This document shows positions 6,235 to 12,338 of a DNA stretch of 27,201 nt, in pieces. Made by a program: the position numbers and the translations under genes. Source of the stretch: Candidatus Saccharibacteria bacterium RIFCSPHIGHO2_02_FULL_47_12 (GTDB lineage Bacteria; Patescibacteriota; Saccharimonadia; Saccharimonadales; JANWIN01); contig MGCP01000027.1 in NCBI GenBank assembly GCA_001790455.1, positions 2,366 to 29,566 on the forward strand. Reading direction: 5' to 3'. Under the pieces are notes generated by a model that was given only the letters and a program-made list of their open reading frames with translations, searched no databases and had not been told where the DNA came from. Each line of letters begins with the position of its first letter. The first letter of the stretch is position 1.

Positions 6235-7488
6235 TTAGGCTAGGGTTTTTAGTATATCACTTTTGTCTAGTAGGCTAATGTCTTTTTTATCACGTTTTTT
6301 GTGCTCTATTTTGCCCTTTTCTAGCGTCTTTTGGCTAACTACCAAACGGTGGGGTATGCCCAGCAGGTCGGCGTCGGCAAACTTTTCCCCGGCGCTGGCT
6401 TCTTTGCGATCATCATATAGGACTTCTACGCCAGCTTTTTGGAGTTCTTCATACAAACTGTCCGCTACTTTGACTACTTCCCCGTCTTCGCCCAGCCGCA
6501 CCAGGTAAACCTTGGCGGGTGCTACTGCCTCTGGCCAAACCAGACCTTGTTCGTCAGAAAAGTGCTCCGCAAGTGCCCCTACCAAGCGGCTAACACCAAT
6601 CCCATAACAACCACCAATAATGCTTTGTCTATTTCCCGCTTCATCAATGTAATACACCCCTAGGGTGTCGGTATACTTACTTTCAAGCGGAAAAATATTA
6701 CCCACTTCAATTGCCCGCTCCTCTTGCAATTTAGTTTTGTCCACATCAGTCTGCTCTAATCTCTTGTCGTTAATGACTTCCTTGTTTACGGCAATCTTCT
6801 TATCTATATCTACATAGATCGTGTCCTCGCCAATCGGACTCAGCATTTGAAATTCATCGCTAAAGCGAGGCGTAAATATACCGCCATCGGCATAAGTCCG
6901 ATAAGTAATGTCGCCAATTCCAAGCCGATCGTAAACCCGATGGTAGGCAGCTGCTACTTTTTCATAGATTTCTTCGTGTTCAGCTTGGGTTTTGGCAAAT
7001 GAATACATGTCTTTCATGACAAATTCCCGGCCGCGGAGCAAACCAGCCTGAGCCCGTAATTCGTTACGAAACTTATTCTGAATCTGATATACCAGAATCG
7101 GCAGATCTTTATAGGAACTGACGTAATCGGCAAGCATGTCAACCATTGGCTCTTCATGAGTTAATCCCATGCCAAGTTCGCTGCCATTAATGAGTTTGGT
7201 CTTGAACCAGTTATCAACCTTTTTGTCATCCCACCGGTCGGTTTTTTCAAATATGTCCTTTGGCTGCAGCACTGTCATCTGTACTTCTTGCCCGCCTACA
7301 GCGTTCATTTCTTCCCTCACGATTTGCTTGATATTATCAAGCACACGCAGGCCCAGCGGCATAAATACATACACACCGGCCATTTCTTTATGAATAAAGC
7401 CAGCTTTGATCAGAAGCTGGGCGTTTTTAGAAGGTTCGTCGGCAGGTGCGTCTTTGCGTGTTTTGGTAAATAGTTCAGAGACTCTCAT
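6235..7488 (-). CDS. proS: Proline--tRNA ligase, compact form without editing insertion
   Basis: A 417-aa class II synthetase that charges tRNA-Pro. Class II motifs are present: motif 1 around residues 39-65 (VFMPLGLRVLDNI), motif 2 in QNKFRNELRAQAGLLRGREFVMKD, and motif 3 in GGCYGIGVSRLVGAL. THEEP marks the Pro-binding region. The C-terminal anticodon-binding domain follows from about residue 325. Typical bacterial ProRS enzymes are about 570 aa because of an INS editing domain between motifs 2 and 3; here that stretch is only about 90 residues, so Ala-tRNA-Pro editing in cis is missing. Similar compact forms are known in alphaproteobacteria. No Shine-Dalgarno; TAAGAT lies 9 nt before the ATG. 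A tRNA-Pro(CGG) is also encoded in this window. Confidence 0.95.
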   Translation of the reverse strand: MRVSELFTKTRKDAPADEPSKNAQLLIKAGFIHKEMAGVYVFMPLGLRVLDNIKQIVREEMNAVGGQEVQMTVLQPKDIFEKTDRWDDKKVDNWFKTKLINGSELGMGLTHEEPMVDMLADYVSSYKDLPILVYQIQNKFRNELRAQAGLLRGREFVMKDMYSFAKTQAEHEEIYEKVAAAYHRVYDRLGIGDITYRTYADGGIFTPRFSDEFQMLSPIGEDTIYVDIDKKIAVNKEVINDKRLEQTDVDKTKLQEERAIEVGNIFPLESKYTDTLGVYYIDEAGNRQSIIGGCYGIGVSRLVGALAEHFSDEQGLVWPEAVAPAKVYLVRLGEDGEVVKVADSLYEELQKAGVEVLYDDRKEASAGEKFADADLLGIPHRLVVSQKTLEKGKIEHKKRDKKDISLLDKSDILKTLA

Positions 7489-7497
7489 TTTGCTTTA

Positions 7498-7503
7498 ATC
7501 TTA
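7498..7503 (-). promoter_or_regulatory. Candidate -10 element for proS (TAAGAT, 9 nt from ATG)
   Basis: On the minus strand TAAGAT ends 9 nt before the proS ATG in the short gap after the CPBP protease gene. A TTGTGT at about 16 nt spacing could be a -35. There is no Shine-Dalgarno at proper spacing, in line with a leaderless message. Confidence 0.4.
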
Positions 7504-7505
7504 CC

Positions 7506-8321
7506 CTAGCGGGCTGCAAACACAAAGAGTGCCATAAACGCAACGAAGTTTTTTATCATATGAAGTCCTATGGGCGCCCACAAAGCCTTGGTTTTGTCTC
7601 TTAAATAAATCAGAACCAGGCTTAACACAAACGTATCTATAGCTGCGATCCATAGTAAGGAATTGCCACTACCAAACTGCAAATGAGCCACAGCAAATAG
7701 CCCACTGGTAATGATTATTGCCCAAACCTTTGGCAAGCCATTTTTTAACCCGCCATACAAAAACCCTCGAATTAGCATTTCTTCTACCACTGGTGGCAAC
7801 AGCACCAGGCTAACAAATACAAATGCCAGCTGCGCACCATGGGCGGCTTCAAAGCCAATCTGCTGCTCTTGGTCTACATTTAGCCCTGGTACAAGGTTTT
7901 TTAAAACCGCAACCACAACAATATAAAACAAAAAGTAACCCGCAAACCCAAGCAATGCATAGCCCAAATCTGTCGGCTTTGGTTTTCTGCTTAGTCCCAG
8001 TGTCTTAAAGCTCGCTCCTCTGCGCTTAATAAACGCGTAAATTAGAAATAGACTCACGGCTTCGATGGTAAGAATAAAAATAAACTGCCCAAAGGTAGAG
8101 TTGTCGAACCAGTCTGTAATTTTTTCGGTGCTCCATCCAAACAAAACTAATGGCAAATATACCAATAAACTGCCAACAAACTGCCCGCCAAAAAAGGTGG
8201 CCAACGTTACACCCACGGCCTCGGTTGGTGTCCAGTTTATACCGCTACTTTTTTTAACTTTTTTGTTTAGGGCAAACACATAGCCTGTGGCCAATACAAA
8301 AACCAGAATGTACGTGCCCAT
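7506..8321 (-). CDS. CPBP family intramembrane glutamic/metalloprotease (Abi/Rce1-like)
   Basis: A 271-aa polytopic membrane protein with about eight hydrophobic segments. The CPBP (Rce1/Abi) catalytic motifs are all present: EExxxR as E180-E181-M-L-I-R185, FxxxH as FAVAH213, and HxxxN as H254-M-I-K-N258. Family members cleave within or next to membranes, for example CAAX proteins in eukaryotes, MroQ and bacteriocin-immunity proteins in Gram-positives. The bacterial substrate here is unknown. The ATG follows the rseP stop with 2 nt between, so two membrane proteases are coupled in one transcript. No Shine-Dalgarno is visible, as expected for reinitiation after rseP. Confidence 0.9.
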   Translation of the reverse strand: MGTYILVFVLATGYVFALNKKVKKSSGINWTPTEAVGVTLATFFGGQFVGSLLVYLPLVLFGWSTEKITDWFDNSTFGQFIFILTIEAVSLFLIYAFIKRRGASFKTLGLSRKPKPTDLGYALLGFAGYFLFYIVVVAVLKNLVPGLNVDQEQQIGFEAAHGAQLAFVFVSLVLLPPVVEEMLIRGFLYGGLKNGLPKVWAIIITSGLFAVAHLQFGSGNSLLWIAAIDTFVLSLVLIYLRDKTKALWAPIGLHMIKNFVAFMALFVFAAR

Positions 8322-8323
8322 AT

Positions 8324-9448
8324 TTAGAAAAAGCGCCTTACGTCTACAACCGTTATGAGCACAAACAGCACCATTAGCAGCGCAAAGCCGGTGCCATGTA
8401 TAAGGTCTTCGGTCTTCTTATGCAGTGGTTTGCGCAGCCCCCGAAACAACCAAGTTACAAACAGTCTGCCACCATCTAGCGCCGGTATGGGCAAAGCATT
8501 CATAATAGCCAAAGTAAGAGAAATTAGAGCTACTATGAGTAATACAAATTGATAACCCAGCAAACTTCCATCTTTTATAAGTACAAATATGCCCACAGGA
8601 CCAGCTACCTGCGCACTAGCCTCGCCAGTATTACCACTTAGCAAGGCACCCAGTGCATGGCCTATACCAGCAACCGTAAGCGCAGTAATCTGCACCATTT
8701 CGCCTATTGCCTGGATGGGTGCAGACCAAGTGGCTTTGGTCACAACGTATTCGGTTGGTGAAATACCAAGGTAGCCCTTGGGATTGTCAGTTTTTTTGCT
8801 GGCCTCAACCTCTTCGCTGCTTCGCAGTTGCACCGTGGCAACTTTTTCTTCCCCTGCTCTTTTATATGTAACTTCCACTTTCTGGCCGGCTAGCTGTTTG
8901 GTAATATCTGGCAGACCATCGGCACTGACTGCTATGTAGACCCTGCCTCCTCCGGTAAAGCTAACTATTTGGTCACGCTCAGTTAGCCCCGCATTGGCGG
9001 CTGGCGAGCCGTCTTCTACCGTGGCTACCAATATTTCTTGCCTGGCTACACGGTTGTCGCTGGCTACCTTGAACTGGTTTTCTACTATTTCTGGTGTGCC
9101 TACCCAAGCTAGAACCGTTAGTAACACAAATGCCACTAGCAGGTTCATGCCCACACCAGCCATCAATATTTTGCTCTTGTTTTTTAGGCTGGCGGCGCCG
9201 TAGCTACCCTTTTCTTTATCTTCATCATGCTCACCTTTTAGCTTTACGAACCCACCTAGCGGTAAGAAGTTAATAGTAAGCAGCACGCCATTCTTTAACT
9301 TTTTGCCCCAAGCCCTAGGCGGAAAGCCTATGCCAAACTCTTCCACATCTACCCCGTTGCGCCTGGCAACTAGAAAGTGCCCAAACTCGTGTGCCACTAC
9401 TAGACCTACAAACAAGAGTAGCCCCAAAATTATAAGCAAAACTGACAT
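8324..9448 (-). CDS. rseP: Site-2 intramembrane zinc metalloprotease, RseP/RasP-like
   Basis: A 374-aa M50-family protease. Zinc site HEFGH is at residues 20-24 within TM1, and the third ligand motif is in NALPIPALDGGR (LDG at 324-326). A single PDZ-like domain spans about 140-210 (VEDGSPAANAGLTERDQIVSF). The FLPLGGFVKL stretch is typical for the family. S2P enzymes clip membrane-bound anti-sigma factors and remnant signal peptides; no sigma/anti-sigma pair is in this window, so the substrate is not indicated. It lies between frr and a CPBP protease. The promoter is unusually clear: extended -10 TGCTATAAT ends 7 nt before the ATG, with no Shine-Dalgarno. Confidence 0.95.
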   Translation of the reverse strand: MSVLLIILGLLLFVGLVVAHEFGHFLVARRNGVDVEEFGIGFPPRAWGKKLKNGVLLTINFLPLGGFVKLKGEHDEDKEKGSYGAASLKNKSKILMAGVGMNLLVAFVLLTVLAWVGTPEIVENQFKVASDNRVARQEILVATVEDGSPAANAGLTERDQIVSFTGGGRVYIAVSADGLPDITKQLAGQKVEVTYKRAGEEKVATVQLRSSEEVEASKKTDNPKGYLGISPTEYVVTKATWSAPIQAIGEMVQITALTVAGIGHALGALLSGNTGEASAQVAGPVGIFVLIKDGSLLGYQFVLLIVALISLTLAIMNALPIPALDGGRLFVTWLFRGLRKPLHKKTEDLIHGTGFALLMVLFVLITVVDVRRFF

Positions 9449-9455
9449 CCAAACT

Positions 9456-9464
9456 ATTATAGCA
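9456..9464 (-). promoter_or_regulatory. Extended -10 promoter for rseP (TGCTATAAT)
   Basis: Minus strand. A consensus TATAAT preceded by TG plus one base ends 7 nt before the rseP ATG. The -35 position (TAACCG) does not match, which is usual for extended -10 promoters. Transcription would start at or next to the A of the ATG, giving a leaderless mRNA. Confidence 0.65.
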
Positions 9465-9473
9465 ACGTGCGAC

Positions 9474-10037
9474 CTAAACGGTTAGGATTTCTTGCTCTTT
9501 GGACTTTGCTAGGCTGTCTATTTCTGATTTGTTTTGATCCATTAGTGTGTCTAGTTGTTTTTTTACAGAGTTAAGGTCATCTTCGGTAATTTCTTTGGAC
9601 TTTTTAGCTTCTTCTGCATCCTTTAACGCCTCGTGGCGGGTACTGCGCAGGCTAATCATGGTGTCTTCTACCTTGCCGTTTAGTACTTTTACGTATTCCT
9701 GGCGGCGCTCTTCGTTTAGCGGCGGTATCTGTATGCGCACCACTTTGCCATCGTCCATGGGGTTTAGGCCCAGAGACTGGTTGTCGCGTATAGCTCTAGC
9801 AATAGCCTGCAGGTTGGTGGGGTCAAACGGAGTAATTTGCAGCTGCTGCGGCTCTGGCACAGTGATGCTACCAGCCTGAATCAGCGGCATTTGGGTGCCG
9901 TAAGCCTCTACGGTCACGCCGTCCAGCATGCCCGGGTGGGCACGGCCGGTGCGGATTTTCTTCAGTTCATCCTGAAAATGGCTCACCGCCTGCTGAAACT
10001 TGGACTTGGCTTGGTCGATAATTTGATTAGGAGTCAT
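9474..10037 (-). CDS. frr: Ribosome recycling factor
   Basis: A 187-aa RRF, which with EF-G splits post-termination ribosomes. Family features are visible throughout: FQDELKKIRTGRAHPGMLDGV in helix 1, YGTQMPLIQAGSITVPEPQQL in the small domain, I.PFDP, ARAIRDNQSLGLNPMDDGKVVRI, and IPPLNEERRQEYVK leading into the long C-terminal three-helix bundle. Length is normal. It starts 4 nt after the small orphan gene and lies in the usual rpsB-tsf-frr neighbourhood, although pyrH, which often sits between tsf and frr, is missing here and its place holds a palindrome and a 65-aa ORF. Confidence 0.97.
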   Translation of the reverse strand: MTPNQIIDQAKSKFQQAVSHFQDELKKIRTGRAHPGMLDGVTVEAYGTQMPLIQAGSITVPEPQQLQITPFDPTNLQAIARAIRDNQSLGLNPMDDGKVVRIQIPPLNEERRQEYVKVLNGKVEDTMISLRSTRHEALKDAEEAKKSKEITEDDLNSVKKQLDTLMDQNKSEIDSLAKSKEQEILTV

Positions 10038-10041
10038 TAAC

Positions 10042-10239
10042 TTATCTCTTTACTATGAGCCCAGTTATCTTGCCCAATATTCTTGAGATGGGAGTTTCTG
10101 GTGCTATAGACGCATCTTGCGGACTTTTAATATCAAAGCCACCTCGACCATTCGGAGTCCAAATCATGCCGGGTTGCTCTTCTGGTAATCTTCCGTCATC
10201 AATAAACATATAGCCTGTGGGTTGTTCAAAATCAGTCAT
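10042..10239 (-). CDS. Small protein of unknown function between tsf and frr
   Basis: A 65-aa ORF starting MTDFEQPTGYMFIDDGR, with Gly/Pro-rich middle (GMIWTPNGRGGFDI) and an amphipathic C-terminal helix (ISRILGKITGLIVKR) that could touch a membrane or RNA. The case for it being real is a strong AGGAG 5 nt before the ATG, a TATAAA box just upstream of that, and tight spacing (4 nt) to frr. It occupies the place where pyrH is common in other bacteria but is far too short and shows no kinase motif. No family recognised. Confidence 0.6.
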   Translation of the reverse strand: MTDFEQPTGYMFIDDGRLPEEQPGMIWTPNGRGGFDIKSPQDASIAPETPISRILGKITGLIVKR

Positions 10240-10266
10240 ATTAACTCCTATTTATAGTCCTTATAT

Positions 10267-10388
10267 AAACATTTCTTATTGTAGTGCAGTACAAGGAAGA
10301 AATGAAGCGCGGAATGAGCCGTACATAGAGGTACGGTGAATGAGCACTGGAATTTCTGACGCCGTAATGTACTGCAAGAAAAATGTTT
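10267..10388. repeat. Four-tier nested palindrome (structured RNA or mobile hairpin) at the tsf 3' end
   Basis: Four nested inverted-repeat pairs lie in register: AAACATTT 10267-10274 with AAATGTTT 10381-10388; TGCAGTAC 10285-10292 with GTACTGCA 10369-10376; AGAAAT 10298-10303 with ATTTCT 10352-10357; and the core CCGTAC 10319-10324 with GTACGG 10331-10336 around a 6-nt loop. The direct repeat GAATGAGC flanks the core (10312-10319 and 10338-10345). The outer arm supplies the tsf stop codon (TAA, minus, 10387-10389). It has no U-run, so it is not a standard terminator. It could be a cruciform, a structured 3' UTR or processing signal of the rpsB-tsf mRNA, or a small REP/MITE-like insertion. 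An ORF covering it (10241-10522, minus) is a shadow. Confidence 0.7.
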
Positions 10389-10986
10389 AGGCAACTTCGC
10401 CGAGAGCCATGCGCGCAAACCGGCGGACTACTATGTTTTCGCCTAGTTTGGCGTTGTGCTCTTTTACGTAGTCGCCCACAGTTTGGTCTGGATTCTTTAT
10501 GAACGGCTGGTTTAGCAGGCACTTCTCACCAAAGTGTTTGTCTAGCTGCCCTTGCACAATTTTTTCTAGCATGTCGGCTGGCTTGCCCTCGCCTTTGGCT
10601 TTTTCTGTAAATTCTTTGCTCACGTGCTCGCGCTCGTCTGCCGGTACATCGTCTGTGGATACAAATTCTGGGGCGCTGGCAGCAATATGCATGGCCAGAT
10701 CCTTTACCAGGTTCTGGAAAATCTCATTCCGCGCTACGAAGTCGGTCTCGCAGTTGACCTCTATCAACACACCTATGCGGCCATCGTGATTATAGGTACC
10801 AATGACTCCTGCGCGGGCTTCGCGCTCACCGCGCTTTTCTGCCTTGGTTAGACCCTTTTTTCGCATTTCTTTTAGAGCTGCGTCAAAGTCGCCATCTGCA
10901 TCTTCTAAAGCTTTCTTGGCATCAGTTAGACCCACGCCAGTCAGAGCCTTGAGACGTTTAACATCTTCTATCTTTACCTCGCTCAT
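10387..10986 (-). CDS. tsf: Elongation factor Ts
   Basis: A 199-aa EF-Ts, the nucleotide exchange factor for EF-Tu. The N-terminal UBA-like domain (residues 1 to about 50) has VKRLKALTGVGLTDAKKALEDADGD, and the exchange domain carries the conserved NCETDFVARNE (TDFVARN contacts EF-Tu helix D). The C-terminal half has PAFIKNPDQTVGDYVKE-like sequence (LNQPFIKNPDQTVGDYV). At about 200 aa it is the short form found in many Gram-positives, not the 283-aa E. coli type. Its ATG overlaps the rpsB stop (ATGA at 10983-10986), so the two are translationally coupled. The stop codon is inside a long inverted repeat. Confidence 0.97.
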   Translation of the reverse strand: MSEVKIEDVKRLKALTGVGLTDAKKALEDADGDFDAALKEMRKKGLTKAEKRGEREARAGVIGTYNHDGRIGVLIEVNCETDFVARNEIFQNLVKDLAMHIAASAPEFVSTDDVPADEREHVSKEFTEKAKGEGKPADMLEKIVQGQLDKHFGEKCLLNQPFIKNPDQTVGDYVKEHNAKLGENIVVRRFARMALGEVA

Positions 10987-11711
10987 TTGGTGCCCTCCAC
11001 TTCCTTAGCCGGCTTTTTGACCTTGGTTTTGCCGGTGTCAATTGCCTGCTTTACGTAGTCTGCAATTAACTGAATGGTTTTTATAGCGTCATCATTGGCA
11101 GGAATAGGATAGTTAATGTTGGTCGGGTCGGCGTTTGTGTCTACTATAGCTACGGTCTTTAGACCCAGTTTGTTTGCCTCTCGCACACCTGTGGCGTCAT
11201 GCAAAACATCTGCAAAAAAGACTGCGCCCGGACGCGCGTGCATGTTTTTTATGCCGCCATAGTGAAAGTTCATGCGCTCTATTTCTTCTTTGAACCGCTG
11301 AACTTCTAGTTTGTTGTACTTGGCTTCTAGCTGGCCAGATTCTAGCTTGGCTTCTTGGTCTTTAAGGTATTTTATACGTCCACCAATGGTTTTTTGGTTG
11401 GTCAGCATGCCACCCAGCCAACGCTCGGTTACAAAAGGCATACCTGTATCTTCAGCCAGCTTCTTGACTATATCTTTGGCCTGGCGTTTGGTGCCAACTA
11501 GCAGAACTTGCTTGCCCTCTGCTACCGTTTGCGTCAAAAAGTCTAGAGCTTTGTTTAGCTCGTCTACGGTTTTGGTAAGGTCAATTATGTATGAACCACT
11601 TCTTTTACTATGTATATAAGGCGCCATTTTAGGGTGCCAACGCGCAGTCTTGTGCCCAAAGTGTGCACCAGCTTCTAATAGTTTCTTAATATCTACCTCT
11701 GTGGTAGCCAT
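10983..11711 (-). CDS. rpsB: 30S ribosomal protein uS2
   Basis: A 242-aa S2 protein. Hallmarks are LLEAGAHFGHKTARWHPKMAPYI at residues 11-33, GTKRQAKDIV, RWLGGMLTNQKTI, the coiled-coil protrusion rich in Lys/Glu (about 110-150), and the C-terminal VDTNADPTNINYPIPANDDA. It recruits bS1 in bacteria that have it and joins the 30S head late. It has a strong AAGGAG 5 nt before the ATG, unlike most genes here, and a consensus-like promoter (TTGTCA-17-TACAAT) that leaves a leader of about 90 nt. It is first in the rpsB-tsf operon and diverges from rpmE. Confidence 0.98.
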   Translation of the reverse strand: MATTEVDIKKLLEAGAHFGHKTARWHPKMAPYIHSKRSGSYIIDLTKTVDELNKALDFLTQTVAEGKQVLLVGTKRQAKDIVKKLAEDTGMPFVTERWLGGMLTNQKTIGGRIKYLKDQEAKLESGQLEAKYNKLEVQRFKEEIERMNFHYGGIKNMHARPGAVFFADVLHDATGVREANKLGLKTVAIVDTNADPTNINYPIPANDDAIKTIQLIADYVKQAIDTGKTKVKKPAKEVEGTK

Positions 11712-11716
11712 TTGTT

Positions 11717-11722
11717 CTCCTT
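11717..11722 (-). promoter_or_regulatory. Strong Shine-Dalgarno for rpsB (AAGGAG)
   Basis: Minus strand AAGGAG with a 5-nt spacer to the rpsB ATG. It shows that this genome does use canonical ribosome binding sites at some highly expressed genes, in contrast to the many starts with none. Confidence 0.75.
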
Positions 11723-11807
11723 TATCTTCATTTGGGTGCCCCTTCTGCCCTGCACGGGTTTAGAAAGAGAGGATTGTTTCCCAAACTGCTTAATTTGTAG
11801 TGCGTGC

Positions 11808-11836
11808 ATTGTAACAGAGAAGGAACCCTTTGACAA
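11808..11836 (-). promoter_or_regulatory. Sigma70-type promoter for rpsB-tsf
   Basis: On the minus strand: -35 TTGTCA (11831-11836), a 17-nt spacer and -10 TACAAT (11808-11813). A start near 11801 gives a leader of about 90 nt. The -35 shares five bases with the divergent rpmE -35 on the other strand. Confidence 0.7.
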
Positions 11837-11858
11837 TAGGCGCCCTTCGCTGTATACT
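11830..11858 (+). promoter_or_regulatory. Consensus sigma70 promoter for rpmE (TTGACA-17-TATACT)
   Basis: Perfect -35 TTGACA (11830-11835), a 17-nt spacer and -10 TATACT (11853-11858). The expected transcription start falls about 2-3 nt before the rpmE ATG at 11868, so the message should be leaderless or nearly so. No Shine-Dalgarno is present. Confidence 0.85.
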
Positions 11859-11867
11859 ACTTCGGTC

Positions 11868-12269
11868 ATGAAAAAGGACATTCACCCAAAAAACTATCGC
11901 CCAGTTGTGTTCCAAGATTTGAACAACAACACGACGTTTTTAACACGCTCTACCGCCGAAACAGATGAGACTATTACTCTAAACGGCGTTGAATACCCTT
12001 TGGTAAAAGTACATATATCTAGTACTTCACACCCTTTCTTTACTGGAGAAGAACGCATAATGGACGTAGAAGGTCGAGTAGACAAGTTCAAGGCTCGCGC
12101 TGCTGCTGGACAGGCTGCTAAAGAAAAGCGAACCGCTGCAGCTAAAAAGCAAACAGCCCGCAAAGCGAGCCGTGAAGAGGCGAAGTCCGCCAAAGTCGAA
12201 GACGACGGCGCGAAGGCTAAGGTCGAAAAAGCCGTAGCAAAAGCTGCTACCGCCACCAGCGAAGAATAA
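11868..12269 (+). CDS. rpmE2: 50S ribosomal protein bL31, type B, with long Ala/Lys tail
   Basis: A 133-aa protein. Residues 1 to about 70 are a classic bL31: MKKDIHPKNYRPVVFQD, then TRSTAETDETI, YPLVKVHISSTSHPFFTG and VDVEGRVDKF-like sequence. It lacks the zinc-binding cysteines of type A, so it is the Zn-independent type B form. After the core comes a tail of about 60 residues made mostly of Ala, Lys, Glu and Arg, much longer than the usual 80-90-aa protein. The open frame extends upstream to 11712, but the promoter and family alignment fix the start at 11868. A strong terminator follows 17 nt after the stop. It diverges from rpsB. Confidence 0.93.
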   Translation: MKKDIHPKNYRPVVFQDLNNNTTFLTRSTAETDETITLNGVEYPLVKVHISSTSHPFFTGEERIMDVEGRVDKFKARAAAGQAAKEKRTAAAKKQTARKASREEAKSAKVEDDGAKAKVEKAVAKAATATSEE

Positions 12270-12280
12270 CTAGCAAATTC

Positions 12281-12320
12281 AAAAAACCGTCAGAAATAAC
12301 TACTTTCTGGCGGTTTTTCT
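12281..12320 (+). terminator. Rho-independent terminator after rpmE
   Basis: A 10-bp stem CCGTCAGAAA (12287-12296) with TTTCTGGCGG (12304-12313), one G-U pair and a 7-nt loop, followed by TTTTTCTTT and preceded by an A-run. This is a textbook intrinsic terminator. The prfA -10 box lies directly after its T-tract. Confidence 0.92.
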
Positions 12321-12321
12321 T

Positions 12322-12327
12322 TATACT
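12322..12327 (+). promoter_or_regulatory. Candidate -10 element for prfA (TATACT, 11 nt from ATG)
   Basis: TATACT lies directly after the rpmE terminator and ends 11 nt before the prfA ATG. No Shine-Dalgarno and no clear -35 are seen (the -35 area is the terminator stem). It implies a 5' leader of only about 4 nt. Confidence 0.5.
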
Positions 12328-12338
12328 TAAGATAAATT

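Noticed and set aside
10241..10522. Minus-strand ORF of 93 aa over the palindrome and the tsf 3' end
   Set aside because: It overlaps tsf in another frame, is Arg/Ser/Cys-rich and crosses the inverted repeat; a shadow.
11712..11867. N-terminal extension of the bL31 ORF back to 11712
   Set aside because: It runs through both divergent promoters, and the bL31 family starts at the Met at 11868 (MKKDIHP).
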